Below are positions 8,652-17,729 of a stretch of 64,000 bases of DNA, one piece after another. Source of the DNA: CPC320 sp002684375. GTDB taxonomy: Bacteria > Pseudomonadota > Alphaproteobacteria > Rhodobacterales > Rhodobacteraceae. The notes below the pieces were generated by a model. It saw only the letters and a program-made list of their open reading frames with translations, ran no database searches and was not told where the DNA came from. The stretch covers positions 124,001-188,000 of the forward strand of contig CBFIHZ010000001.1 in assembly GCA_965662545.1 (NCBI GenBank), read 5' to 3'. Position 1 is the stretch's first letter. Every line of letters begins with the position of its first letter. The translations under genes were made by a program, and so were the position numbers.

Positions 8652-9679
8652 GCCGCGCCCTCGAAACCTTGTAAAACGTTGACCGTGTTTACGCCTATTT
8701 CGGCTATGTCATAGCCGCCTTCCATTACAAATAAGGTAGGAAGGTTGAGCGATGCGATGTCGGCACCGTAGGTTGCGAAGTCTTCGGATTTGAGTTTAAA
8801 AAAGCTGATGGGATCGGTTTCAAACGTGTCCACACCAAGCGAGATGATCAATTGGTCGGGGGCGTAATCCGCAACATGTGAAAGAGCCTTTTGCAGCGCC
8901 GCACGCCAAGTCGCGAAATCGGTATTCGGCGGCAAGGGGTAGTTCACCGTGTATCCGTTGCCTGCGCCAGTGCCTGTTTCATCTGCGTGACCAAGGAAAT
9001 GCGGGAACGCATCCATCGGGTCGCCGTGAAGGGAAATAAACAACACGTCATCGCGGGCATCAAATATGTCCTGTGTGCCGTTGCCGTGATGAAAGTCAAC
9101 ATCAAGAATTGCGATGCGTTTTGCACCTGTGTCCAGTAAATGCTGTGCTGCAACGGCAGCGTTGTTTACAAAACAATAGCCACCATACATGTCGGTTGTA
9201 GCATGATGGCCGGGAGGACGGCACAGCGAGAAAACGGCTTTGGCACCGTCATTTAGGCGCCGCGCCCCTGTCAACGCGACCTGCGCAGATGCATAGGCCG
9301 CCTCCCATGTGCCGTTTGAAATTGTGGTTTCGCAGGCCAAAGCGTAATAGCCCAGGCGTCCTTCGATGTGGGTTGGGATGCGCTGTGACATGCGGCGTGC
9401 GGGCCAGCCTGTTGGCATGGCTTCGCCTTTGAAGCCAGCGGCTTGCCAATCGGCCCATGCAACTTGTAGAAATTCGATAAAGTCTTTGTCGTGGATAGCC
9501 AGAATGGGGTTCAAACCGAAATCATCGGGTTCGCTGACCGGGCCAAGATCAACCTCGCGCACGCGGTCAATGATGTATTGCGCTCGGGAGGGCCGCTCAA
9601 ACGGTTCAACGAGTTGGCCTCCGAACAGTTCGGTCTTTGAATTCCGCAGTTTATGGCGTTCGGTGAAAATTGTTTCCAT
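8648..9679 (-). CDS. aphA: Acetylpolyamine amidohydrolase (class II histone deacetylase fold)
   Basis: A 343-residue zinc hydrolase that removes acetyl groups from acetylputrescine, acetylspermidine or acetylcadaverine. All active-site residues known from the Mycoplana ramosa enzyme fall at the same residue numbers here: the His158-His159 pair (RPPGHHA), zinc ligands Asp195, His197 (DVDFHHGNG) and Asp284 (LGVDTFETD), and the transition-state Tyr323 (EGGYD). The near-identical length and numbering make true acetylpolyamine deacetylation likely rather than a generic HDAC role. It lies 68 bp downstream of potD in the same orientation and overlaps the amidase by 4 bp. Confidence 0.9.
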   Translation of the reverse strand: METIFTERHKLRNSKTELFGGQLVEPFERPSRAQYIIDRVREVDLGPVSEPDDFGLNPILAIHDKDFIEFLQVAWADWQAAGFKGEAMPTGWPARRMSQRIPTHIEGRLGYYALACETTISNGTWEAAYASAQVALTGARRLNDGAKAVFSLCRPPGHHATTDMYGGYCFVNNAAVAAQHLLDTGAKRIAILDVDFHHGNGTQDIFDARDDVLFISLHGDPMDAFPHFLGHADETGTGAGNGYTVNYPLPPNTDFATWRAALQKALSHVADYAPDQLIISLGVDTFETDPISFFKLKSEDFATYGADIASLNLPTLFVMEGGYDIAEIGVNTVNVLQGFEGAA

Positions 9680-9747
9680 TCGACGTCCCTTTCAATCAAA
9701 TACGGCGACCCCATTGTAAGAGCCGCCGATGTTTAGCCTAGGGTGGC

Positions 9748-10776
9748 TTAGTTTTTCAGGTTGGTCCAGATTTGGTCGTACACGGCCTGCGTTGCCTCAT
9801 CGCAAACGGCGATAAAAGCACCCGCACCAGCAGTTTCTGGTGGGTTTGATTCCGGGAGCGTTGCCAAATCAGGATCGAGGAAATCACCGGCGCCCGTTAC
9901 ACCAAGACCGTAGCGTGCATAGTTGGACACGGCGGCAATATTTTCCGGCTCAAGCATGAAATCCATAAATTTGATTGCACTGTCACGGTTTGGCGCATCG
10001 TTCAGCAGGACCACGTTGTCCATCCAGACGACATAGCCCTGGGTTGGGAAGGCATAAGTGATGGACGCACGTTCGGCGCGCGCCTTTGCGCTGAAGCCAT
10101 CATAGATCATCCCGACGGACACATCACCAGAGACCAGAACCTCTTTTGCAGTATCAGAGTTGAAGGAAGCCCAGTGGGTTTTTGCATTCTGCAGCATGTC
10201 GTTGAGGGCGCTCAGTTGAGCGCGATCCGTATCACATTGCGGGAAGCCCATGTGCAGCGAAGCCAACGCCATCACCTCGCCTTGGCTGTCGAGCACGTTG
10301 ATCTTACCAGACAATTCAGCAGGCGGATTGAACAGGATATCTGTGGTGTTGATGTCACCGGTGTAGTCTTCTGTATTCACAGAGAAAGACGTGGAACCCC
10401 ACTGATAAGGAATGGAATGCGTACGGCCCGGATCAAACGATGGATCTGCCCACTCTGGTGAGATGTTACCTTTATTGGCCAACTCTCCGTCAGCGATTGT
10501 GTCCAGCAAACCCTCACCAGCCATGATCTCGACCATGTAGTCGCCCGGTACGGCAACGTCATAGGTGCCCATGCCCCCAGCCTTTAAGGACGCAAGCATC
10601 GCTTCATTAGAATCATAGGTGTCCATCGTGACCGTGATACCGGTTTCAGCGGTGAATTTTTCGAGCAATTCAGCAGGCATGTATTCAAACCAGTGGTAGA
10701 TCACCAGTTTGCCTTCGGCAGAAGCTGAATTGGCCAGAAGCGCCAAGGCTATAGCGGATGTTGAAAGAAATTTCAT
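9748..10776 (-). CDS. potD: Polyamine ABC transporter substrate-binding protein
   Basis: Periplasmic PotD/PotF-family binding protein, 342 residues from the chosen start. The signal peptide is clear (MKFLSTSAIALALLANSASA, cleaved near residue 20). The mature protein begins KLVIYHWFEYMPAELLEKF, typical of polyamine binders, followed by YDVAVPGDYMVEIM and an IPYQWGSTSFSVN strand. I start at ATG 10774-10776 (complement) because GGGAG lies nine bases upstream; an in-frame ATG five codons earlier has no ribosome site. It is the fourth gene of the pot unit, only 17 bp after potC. The ligand could be putrescine, spermidine or their acetylated forms. Confidence 0.9.
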   Translation of the reverse strand: MKFLSTSAIALALLANSASAEGKLVIYHWFEYMPAELLEKFTAETGITVTMDTYDSNEAMLASLKAGGMGTYDVAVPGDYMVEIMAGEGLLDTIADGELANKGNISPEWADPSFDPGRTHSIPYQWGSTSFSVNTEDYTGDINTTDILFNPPAELSGKINVLDSQGEVMALASLHMGFPQCDTDRAQLSALNDMLQNAKTHWASFNSDTAKEVLVSGDVSVGMIYDGFSAKARAERASITYAFPTQGYVVWMDNVVLLNDAPNRDSAIKFMDFMLEPENIAAVSNYARYGLGVTGAGDFLDPDLATLPESNPPETAGAGAFIAVCDEATQAVYDQIWTNLKN

Positions 10777-10793
10777 TTTGGTAACTCCCATTT

Positions 10794-11600
10794 CTATTTT
10801 GTATTGTCTGACTTCGAGACGAAGTAGGAAATCGTCACCATCACGATTGAGAGGCCAAGAAGCATCGTTGATATCGCCATGATGTTGGGCTTGAGCCCTT
10901 GTTTCACCGAACCAAATATCGCTGTGGGCAGAGTTTCAATTCCTGCTCCTTTAACAAAATTGGTGATGATGAAATCGTCGAGGCTGACAATGAACGCCAG
11001 CAAGAAACCCGAGATGATGCCAGGCATCATCAAAGGCAAGAGGATGCGCCGAAACGCCTGTGCCTTGGTGGCATAGAGGTCCATTGCAGCGTGTTCATAG
11101 GTGTTTTCAATGCCCTGCATCCGCGCCTGAATGGGCAGATAGGCAAAGGGAATGCAGAACGCGATATGGGCAACAAGGATCGTCATATATCCGCGCGCGA
11201 ATCCGATGAAATTAAAGAAAATCAATGTTGCAACAGCGAGGACAATTTCTGGCACCATGATGGGCAGTGAAATAAGGCCTAAGGAGGGTGTGCGTAGACG
11301 GTATTTTCCGCCGCGCACGATTGCCGTGGCCGCAGCTGTTGCGATCGCCGTGGCTAAGGTCGCGGCGATGATGGCGATTGAAAACGAATTGATAGCTGCC
11401 TGCTGGAATTTTGCGCTTTCGGGGCCTACGAAAATATCAACGTACCAGCGCAGGGAGAGGCCACGCCAAGTCGTGATCGATTCCGAGGCGTTGAACGAAT
11501 AAACGGTCACTACGATAAGAGGTGCATAAAGGATCAGTATGCAAAGAATGGTTGTAAACTGAAAACCTGAGTAGGTTTTGACGTCTGTTCTCGCACTCAT
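10794..11600 (-). CDS. potC: Polyamine ABC transporter permease, PotC/PotI type
   Basis: Inner-membrane permease of 268 residues with about six hydrophobic segments, starting with one at residues 13-34. The cytoplasmic EAA loop, which contacts the ATPase, reads as AAMDLYATKAQAFRRILLPLMMPG at about 166-189. Residues 201-212 (AFIVSLDDFIIT) match the family's conserved FTLSLDDFVI-like stretch. The start codon overlaps the end of potB by 4 bp, which indicates tight coupling. Together with potA, potB and potD it forms a complete polyamine importer. Confidence 0.9.
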   Translation of the reverse strand: MSARTDVKTYSGFQFTTILCILILYAPLIVVTVYSFNASESITTWRGLSLRWYVDIFVGPESAKFQQAAINSFSIAIIAATLATAIATAAATAIVRGGKYRLRTPSLGLISLPIMVPEIVLAVATLIFFNFIGFARGYMTILVAHIAFCIPFAYLPIQARMQGIENTYEHAAMDLYATKAQAFRRILLPLMMPGIISGFLLAFIVSLDDFIITNFVKGAGIETLPTAIFGSVKQGLKPNIMAISTMLLGLSIVMVTISYFVSKSDNTK

Positions 11601-12523
11601 TGGTCCACTCCCGCACGACGTCGCTGGCTTGACAAGATTAACAGGATAATCATGACCATACTTAGCAAGATCATTGATGCGGCAGCACCGAACGGCCAGT
11701 TTCCGGCGTTGCCTTTGAATTGTTCCTCAATCAACGAACCGATCATGAAGTTTTTCGCTCCACCCAGTAAGTCAGGCGCAAGGAAAGCCCCAAGGCTTGG
11801 CACAAATACAAGGATACAGCCTGCTATCACTCCAGGTTTGACTGCGGGCAAAAGAATCCGTCGCAGGGTCGTCCATTTTGTGGCGTAAAGATCCGCCGCC
11901 GCTTCAGATAACGTGAAGTTGTAGCGCTCAACCGCTGCATAGATCGGCAGCACCATGAACGGCAAATAGCTGTAAAACAGGCCCAGCTGCACGGCGAGGT
12001 TCGTGTTGATAATATGCAAAGGATCATTGATCAGTCCGACGTTCATCAGAAAATCGTTTAATGGACCCTCATCTCGCAACAGGAACTTCATCGAAACTGT
12101 GCGGATTAACAGATTAACCCAATAGGGAATGGTAATCAGGAACACCCAAAGCGTGCGGGTGCTGGAAGGGCGCGTGGCGATGTAATAGGCGGTTGGAAAA
12201 CCAATCAGGAGCGACAGGATTGTCGCAAGGCCCGCCTGCCAAATCGAACGCCAAAATATGCTGATATATGTCCATTGCAATTTCGGGTCACCGTCGCCAA
12301 ACAACCCCCGGTCAAAGAAAAACTGATCATAGGCCGCGAGGGTAGGGTCCCAAATTACGCCGCCGCGAAATTCTTTGGTGAGGAACGAATAGATGACCAT
12401 GACGCAAACTGGCGCGAGTACAAAAATCCCAAGTACAAGCCATGACGGCACTAATAGCCACTGACGTGCCTCGGCGTAGGTGTCCGATGCGGCGCTGCCG
12501 CCAGAAACCGCCCCACCCGCCAT
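11597..12523 (-). CDS. potB: Polyamine ABC transporter permease, PotB/PotH type
   Basis: Inner-membrane permease of 308 residues. The first membrane segment is at about 24-48, after a cytoplasmic N-terminal stretch. The family's long periplasmic loop follows, then the core of five more segments. The EAA loop appears as AAADLYATKWTTLRRILLPAVKPG at about 206-229. It overlaps potA by one base (TGATG-type junction at 12523) and potC by 4 bp. The longer N-terminus compared with PotC is the usual way to tell the PotB/PotH partner from PotC/PotI. Confidence 0.9.
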   Translation of the reverse strand: MAGGAVSGGSAASDTYAEARQWLLVPSWLVLGIFVLAPVCVMVIYSFLTKEFRGGVIWDPTLAAYDQFFFDRGLFGDGDPKLQWTYISIFWRSIWQAGLATILSLLIGFPTAYYIATRPSSTRTLWVFLITIPYWVNLLIRTVSMKFLLRDEGPLNDFLMNVGLINDPLHIINTNLAVQLGLFYSYLPFMVLPIYAAVERYNFTLSEAAADLYATKWTTLRRILLPAVKPGVIAGCILVFVPSLGAFLAPDLLGGAKNFMIGSLIEEQFKGNAGNWPFGAAASMILLSMVMIILLILSSQRRRAGVDQ

Positions 12524-13614
12524 CAGTCCACCAACAAGCGTGCTGCGCCTGCTTCCATGGTAACGAAAGCAGGGTTGCCCGGTTCAATCAATCGCTTGTT
12601 GCCGCGCTCGGTATTCGATGTGCGAATCGTGATCTTGGGGCCGCCATCGAGATCCACAAGGGTGGTAATGTCGGTTCCAATGAAAATGTTTTCGGTCACT
12701 GTGCCTTTCAGGCTTTCCCCGTCGCTTGATTGATGGGACAGGATCATCCGTTCGGGACGCACGGATAGGTTTACTTTGCTGCCTACCGCAACCCCATCAA
12801 CTGCGTCGGTGGTCAGTTCCTGACCGCCGCCAATATGGCATTGGGCACGACCGTTGGTGATTTTATTTACGGAAACCTCAAACAGGTTGGTGTCACCAAT
12901 AAAGTTCGCCACAAACATATTACGCGGGTATTCATAGATGTCGCGAGGCGCGCCAAGTTGCTGCAATTCACCAGCAGACATCACCGCGATTCTATCCGAC
13001 ATTGTTAGTGCTTCCTCTTGGTCATGGGTGACAAAGATGAAGGTAATGCCGGTTTCGCGTTGGATGTGTTTAAGCTCGATCTGCATGGCCTTGCGCAGTT
13101 TAAGGTCGAGTGCTGAGAGCGGTTCATCTAACAAGAGAACTTTCGGCGAAGGGGCCAGTGCGCGTGCAAGAGCAACCCGTTGTTGTTGGCCCCCCGATAG
13201 TTGCGCGGGTTTACGTTTGGCGAATTTAGAAAGTTGCACAAGTTCAAGCATCTCACCGGCCCGTTTCGCTGCCTCCGCGCGGGAACGGCCTTTCATTTCA
13301 AGACCAAAACCAACGTTCTCAAGTACGGTCATGTGCGGAAATAGAGCGTAGTTTTGAAAGACCGTGTTCACGGGTCGCTTATGAGGAGGTAGTGCTTTGA
13401 TTTCGTCACCGAACAGATAAATCCCGCCCTGGCTGACGTCTTCAAAGCCTGCAATCATCCGAAGAAGCGTAGTTTTCCCACAACCGGAAGGACCTAAAAG
13501 CGTGAAAAATTCGTTGTCATAAATGGCTAGGGAAATTTGATGCAAAACGGTGACATCGCCGTAGCGTTTATAAGCATCTCGCACGTCAACTGCGATTTTT
13601 GCGGCATCATCCAT
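12523..13614 (-). CDS. potA: Polyamine ABC transporter ATP-binding protein
   Basis: ATPase of 363 residues in the PotA/PotG group. Walker A is GPSGCGKTT at 39-47, the signature LSGGQQQRVALARALA at about 138-153, Walker B KVLLLDEPLSALD at about 157-169, and the switch His lies in FVTHDQEEA near 194. The C-terminal TOBE regulatory domain (about 285-355) ends in VTMEAGAARLLVD. It is the first gene of the minus unit, and its start lies 201 bp from the divergent monooxygenase gene, so the promoter must lie in 13615-13815. Confidence 0.92.
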   Translation of the reverse strand: MDDAAKIAVDVRDAYKRYGDVTVLHQISLAIYDNEFFTLLGPSGCGKTTLLRMIAGFEDVSQGGIYLFGDEIKALPPHKRPVNTVFQNYALFPHMTVLENVGFGLEMKGRSRAEAAKRAGEMLELVQLSKFAKRKPAQLSGGQQQRVALARALAPSPKVLLLDEPLSALDLKLRKAMQIELKHIQRETGITFIFVTHDQEEALTMSDRIAVMSAGELQQLGAPRDIYEYPRNMFVANFIGDTNLFEVSVNKITNGRAQCHIGGGQELTTDAVDGVAVGSKVNLSVRPERMILSHQSSDGESLKGTVTENIFIGTDITTLVDLDGGPKITIRTSNTERGNKRLIEPGNPAFVTMEAGAARLLVD

Positions 13615-13815
13615 TCGTTATTCCCTTTATTCGTCTCAACAATAGCGCCACACTTCACGCGATGTCACCTCTGAAATGACGAAGGTCGGATTAGACTGTG
13701 CCTTACTATAGGGGCAGAGGCTTAGTTAAGACCTAATCAAAGCTAATGTATACTGTTCTTTTCGTTAAGCTTCCAAAACGCAATCTTGGATGCAACCAAC
13801 TGGAAAGGTCATTGG
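13615..13815. promoter_or_regulatory. Divergent control region between pot unit and monooxygenase unit
   Basis: This 201-bp interval must carry the promoters for both divergent units. It contains GGCTTAG at 13719-13725 within CTTAGTTAAG (13721-13730, CTTA/TAAG arms). GGCTTAG is the reverse complement of CTAAGCC, which also occurs at 18676-18682 in front of the amine dehydrogenase gene. A LysR regulator is encoded in the plus unit, so a shared LysR site is possible. I could not assign -35/-10 boxes with confidence. Confidence 0.4.
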
Positions 13816-15138
13816 ATGTCAGTCGAAAAGATAGACACGCTCGTCGTTGGCGCCGGACAGGCAGGCATCGCGCTGTGCGAACATCTTGGCAAACAGGGTG
13901 TGCCGTTTTTGGTTCTCGAAAAAAGCCGCATTGCTGAGGCGTGGCGCACATCGCGGTGGGACGCCTTGGTCACCAATGGCCCGGTGTGGCATGACCGCTT
14001 CCCAAATCTGAAATTCAAAGGCAACGCATCCGATGAATTTGTCGGCAAGGATCGCGTTGTTGACTACATTGAGGAATATGCCGACATGGTAAACGCCCCG
14101 GTGCGCACTGGCGTTGAGGTTCTGAGCGCTGCGCGCTTCCCGGATCGTGCGGGCTTTTGCGTGGAGACAACAAGTGGCGTCATAGAGGCGACGCGGATTG
14201 TTTCTGCTACGGGTGCCTTTCAGGAACCTGTGATTCCACCGATCGTCCCGCAGGACAATGCGGTGCATCAAATGCATTCCGCTTTGTATCGCAATCCAGA
14301 TCAACTCGCCGATGGTGCGGTTATGGTTGTGGGTGCTGGATCTTCAGGTGCGCAAATCTCCGACGAGTTGAACAGGGCCGGACGCAAGGTGTTTTTATCG
14401 GTTGGTCCCCATGATCGGCCACCACGCCGCTATCGCGAACGTGATTTTGTTTGGTGGCTTGGCGTGTTGGGCCTATGGGATTTGGCAGCGCAAAAGCCGG
14501 GCACTGAGCATGTGACAATTTCTGTTAGTGGCGCTTACGGGGGCCGTACAATGGATTTCCGGCGTCTCGCGAGTGAGGGCGTTACGCTTCTTGGCCGCAC
14601 GGAAAGCTTTGACAGTGGTGTGCTTGAATTCGCCAACGATGTGCGCACAAATATTGAGGCGGGAGATGCAAATTACGCCGAAATGCTGGACGCAGCCGAT
14701 GCATACGCTGAAGCTATGGGCCTTGCGTTGCCTTTGGATCCACAAGCGCGTGAGGTCTGGCCAGACCCTGCCAGCTTGACCAACCCCATCCGTAGTCTGG
14801 ACCTTACCGCCGAAGGCATTTCGACGATTATTTGGGCGACGGGGTATAAACAAGACTTCGGCTGGCTTAAGGTGGATGCTTTCACCAAAACCGGCGCACC
14901 CATTCATCAACGTGGCGTGTCCAAAGAACCGGGACTTTATTTCCTTGGTTTGCCGTGGCAGTCCCGGCGCGGATCGACTTTTTTATGGGGTGTGTGGCAT
15001 GACGCGAAATTCATAGCTGATCAAATAGCTATCCAGCGCGCTTACTCTGACTATAATGGTCAAGCTGCGGTTGTCTCCGAGACAATCGCCCAACCCAAAA
15101 TTGAACGGACATCCCATGACACATATCCGCCTTCGTAA
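13816..15138 (+). CDS. FAD/NAD(P)-dependent flavin monooxygenase (CzcO-like)
   Basis: A 440-residue two-dinucleotide flavoprotein. The FAD site is VVGAGQAGIALCEHL at about 10-24 and the NADPH site VVGAGSSGAQISDEL at about 174-188, with the ATGYKQDF signature near 345. The overall plan matches flavin-containing monooxygenases that oxygenate amines or sulfides, but the textbook FxGxxxHxxxY motif is not intact (VHQMHSALY near 152-160). I start at ATG 13816 because GGAAAGG lies seven bases upstream; an in-frame ATG ten codons earlier has none. It heads the plus unit and overlaps ridA by 23 bp. Oxidation of a (poly)amine is suggested by the neighbours. Confidence 0.8.
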   Translation: MSVEKIDTLVVGAGQAGIALCEHLGKQGVPFLVLEKSRIAEAWRTSRWDALVTNGPVWHDRFPNLKFKGNASDEFVGKDRVVDYIEEYADMVNAPVRTGVEVLSAARFPDRAGFCVETTSGVIEATRIVSATGAFQEPVIPPIVPQDNAVHQMHSALYRNPDQLADGAVMVVGAGSSGAQISDELNRAGRKVFLSVGPHDRPPRRYRERDFVWWLGVLGLWDLAAQKPGTEHVTISVSGAYGGRTMDFRRLASEGVTLLGRTESFDSGVLEFANDVRTNIEAGDANYAEMLDAADAYAEAMGLALPLDPQAREVWPDPASLTNPIRSLDLTAEGISTIIWATGYKQDFGWLKVDAFTKTGAPIHQRGVSKEPGLYFLGLPWQSRRGSTFLWGVWHDAKFIADQIAIQRAYSDYNGQAAVVSETIAQPKIERTSHDTYPPS

Positions 15139-15532
15139 GTTCAACACGAGCGATACCTACCCGGAACAAAACCTCAATAATGATCTGTGTCAGGCCGTTG
15201 TAACGCATGGCGGCAAGACGGTCTGGCTGCGCGGTCAGTGCCCGCAAAACCTTGATGATTTTCATAATATTTCCAGCTCTGATCCAGTGGAGCAGACCCA
15301 TAAGGTAATGCAAAACATCCGCCAATTAATCGAAGAAGCAGGCGGCAGTATGGAACATCTCGTCAAGGTCGTGGTCTATATCACGGACGTCCGTCACCGT
15401 GAGGCGGTTTACCGGACCATGGGCGAATACATCAAAGGGGTGCATCCGGTGTCTACAGGCTTGGTTGTGCAAGCCTTGGCGCGGCCCGAATGGCTGGTTG
15501 AAATCGACGGTACGGCAGTGATCCCAGAATGA
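15116..15532 (+). CDS. RidA-family (YjgF/UK114) protein
   Basis: A 138-residue protein of the RidA/Rid family, small trimeric enzymes that hydrolyse reactive enamine/imine intermediates released by amine-oxidising enzymes. Family features include the central VWLRGQCPQ strand at about 38-46, QNIRQLIEEAGGSMEHLVKVVVYITD at about 66-91 and the end block STGLVVQALARPEWLVEID. The Arg that holds carboxylates in the RidA subgroup appears to be R122 (ALARPEW). It overlaps the monooxygenase gene by 23 bp and the DUF1028 gene by 4 bp (ATGA). Scavenging imines made by the flavoenzymes of this locus is the natural hypothesis. Confidence 0.85.
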   Translation: MTHIRLRKFNTSDTYPEQNLNNDLCQAVVTHGGKTVWLRGQCPQNLDDFHNISSSDPVEQTHKVMQNIRQLIEEAGGSMEHLVKVVVYITDVRHREAVYRTMGEYIKGVHPVSTGLVVQALARPEWLVEIDGTAVIPE

Positions 15533-16203
15533 CGTTTTCATTGGTGGCCCGCTGCGCCGAAACGGGCATGTTTGGTCTTGCGATATCATCGTCATCGCCT
15601 GCGGTTGCAGCGCGCTGCGCCTACGCGCGTGCGGGGGTCGGGGCGGTTGCGTCCCAGAACGTCACTGATCCATTGCTTGGCCCTCTTGCACTCGATTTTA
15701 TGGAAAACGGGATGAGTGCTGTTGAGGCGATTGAGCATGTCTGCCAGCAAGGTAAATTCATCGAATACCGTCAGGTTTTGGTCGTCGACAAAGCGGGTAA
15801 GACAGCGATCTACTCGGGTCCCAACTCGCTTGGAATCTGGACGCAAGCGCAGGGGCTAGATGTGGCATCTGGCGGCAATATGTTGGCAAACGATCGCGTA
15901 CCACAAGCCATGGTGGACAGCTTTCTTGCCAGCTCTGGACATCTTGGAGATCGGTTGATTTCAGCCATGCGGGCAGGTTTAGCTGCTGGTGGTGAAGCGG
16001 GCCCACTACATTCTGCTGGTATATTGTTGGTCGACAGTGTCGCATGGCCCGTAGCTGAATTGCGCTGTGACTGGACAGACAACTGCCCAATAGAAAATAT
16101 TGCCACGGCTTGGGAGGTCTATAAACCGCAACTGGCTGCTTATGTGCAACGTGCGATCGATCCAAGGGACGCGCCTTCTTACGGCGTTCCAGGCGACCAA
16201 TAA
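15529..16203 (+). CDS. DUF1028 family protein
   Basis: A 224-residue protein of the DUF1028 family, which has a fold like Ntn hydrolases. The N-terminus MTFSLVARCAETGMFGLAISSSSPAV is typical: residues 2-3 start the strand, the VAARCAYARAGVGAVASQN block follows, and GPLHSAGILLV is near 166-176. Function is unassigned. Such genes often sit beside RidA-type proteins and amine or amino-acid catabolic enzymes, as here. The start codon overlaps the RidA stop as ATGA and the next gene begins 15 bp later, so it is in the middle of the unit. Confidence 0.85.
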   Translation: MTFSLVARCAETGMFGLAISSSSPAVAARCAYARAGVGAVASQNVTDPLLGPLALDFMENGMSAVEAIEHVCQQGKFIEYRQVLVVDKAGKTAIYSGPNSLGIWTQAQGLDVASGGNMLANDRVPQAMVDSFLASSGHLGDRLISAMRAGLAAGGEAGPLHSAGILLVDSVAWPVAELRCDWTDNCPIENIATAWEVYKPQLAAYVQRAIDPRDAPSYGVPGDQ

Positions 16204-16218
16204 TGAGGGAATATTAAG

Positions 16219-17715
16219 ATGCTGGAGCATACTAAAGCTGACTGGATGAAACGCGCTTCTGGTCTGACATTTCGCCATCAGGCATTTATTGGCGGCAAGT
16301 TCGTAGATTCGGCGTCTGGCGAGACGTTTCAGTCTATCAATCCTGCAACAGACGCGGTTTTGGCCGATGTTGCCGCCTGCGACGTTGAGGATGTGAACCG
16401 CGCGGTGGCCGCGGGCCGCATAGCTTTTGAAGCAGGCATTTGGTCACGCACCGATCCAGCTCATCGTAAAGCGGTTTTGCTCAAGCTGTCTGATCTGATC
16501 CGTGCGAACCTTGAAGAGTTTGCGCTCCTCGATAGTCTCGATATGGGGAAACTGGTCACAGATGCCGCAACAATTGACGCACCCGGTTCGGCGCATTTCT
16601 TTCAGTGGTACGCTGAATCCATCGATAAAATCTATGATGAGGTCGCGCCAACTGGACCCGGTGATTTAGCGATTGTCACTCGGGTCCCCTTGGGTGTGGT
16701 TGGGGCTGTTACGCCGTGGAATTTCCCGCTTGATATGGCGACTTGGAAAGCCGCAGCCGCCTTGGCTGCAGGCAATTCAGTTGTGTTGAAACCTGCAGAG
16801 CAGTCGCCTCTGTCTGCCCTGCGTTTAGCCGAGCTCGCTGTTGAGGCAGGCTTGCCGGACGGTGTATTCAACGTCGTTCCGGGATTTGGTCATACGGCGG
16901 GACAGGCGCTGGGCCTTCACATGGATGTTGATAGCCTGGCCTTCACAGGCTCGACCGTGACCGGTAAAAAATTCATGGAATACTCGGGTCGATCAAACCT
17001 GAAACAAATCTGGCCAGAAACGGGGGGCAAAAGCCCCAACCTTGTGTTTGCAGACTGTGAAAACCTTGATGCGGCAGCGGACATGGCAGCGTTTGGAACC
17101 TTCTTTAATCAGGGAGAGGTCTGTTCTGCGAATTCGCGGCTCTATGTCGAACGATCCATTAAAGACGCGTTTGTTGAGAAGCTGACTGAGATTGCAAAGG
17201 CAATGCAACCTGGTGATCCGCTCGATCCCGCATCCAAAATGGGCGCGATTGTTGATCGCAAGCAGACCGAAGGTGTGATGAAATATGTTGAGGCTGGCAA
17301 ACAGACTGCGAGGCTTGTAGCGGGTGGTGAACAGATTAAAATCGACGGCAAAGGATGCTTCGTGCAACCGACAATTTTTGATGACGTCAGCCATGGCGAT
17401 GCCCTTGCGCGCGACGAGATCTTTGGTCCGGTGCTATCTGTTATTCCATTCGATACAGAAGAAGCTGCTATTTGTATGGCCAACGATAGTGTCTATGGTC
17501 TTGCGGCTTCGGTCTGGACTGACAATTTAAGCCGGGCATTGCGTGTGTCCGACAGGCTGATGGCGGGCACCGTATCGGTGAACACGGTTGATGCGTTAAG
17601 TGCGATGACCCCATTCGGAGGCATGAAACAATCGGGTTTCGGTCGAGATCTGTCGCTTCATAGCTTTGATAAATACACAGCCCTAAAAACTACGTGGATC
17701 AAGTACGCGACTTAG
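16219..17715 (+). CDS. NAD(P)-dependent aldehyde dehydrogenase (PuuC-like)
   Basis: A 498-residue aldehyde dehydrogenase with the general base Glu267 (WPETGGKSPN) and catalytic Cys302 (NQGEVCSANSR). The NAD-binding FTGSTVTGKK is at 242-251 and the GVVGAVTPWNFPLDMATWK block at 159-177. It resembles the PuuC / gamma-aminobutyraldehyde group, which oxidises aminoaldehydes made from putrescine and related amines. It follows DUF1028 by 15 bp and precedes a LysR gene. In this setting it would take the aldehyde left after oxidative deamination of a polyamine to the acid. Confidence 0.88.
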   Translation: MLEHTKADWMKRASGLTFRHQAFIGGKFVDSASGETFQSINPATDAVLADVAACDVEDVNRAVAAGRIAFEAGIWSRTDPAHRKAVLLKLSDLIRANLEEFALLDSLDMGKLVTDAATIDAPGSAHFFQWYAESIDKIYDEVAPTGPGDLAIVTRVPLGVVGAVTPWNFPLDMATWKAAAALAAGNSVVLKPAEQSPLSALRLAELAVEAGLPDGVFNVVPGFGHTAGQALGLHMDVDSLAFTGSTVTGKKFMEYSGRSNLKQIWPETGGKSPNLVFADCENLDAAADMAAFGTFFNQGEVCSANSRLYVERSIKDAFVEKLTEIAKAMQPGDPLDPASKMGAIVDRKQTEGVMKYVEAGKQTARLVAGGEQIKIDGKGCFVQPTIFDDVSHGDALARDEIFGPVLSVIPFDTEEAAICMANDSVYGLAASVWTDNLSRALRVSDRLMAGTVSVNTVDALSAMTPFGGMKQSGFGRDLSLHSFDKYTALKTTWIKYAT

Positions 17716-17729
17716 CCCATACTGATCCA

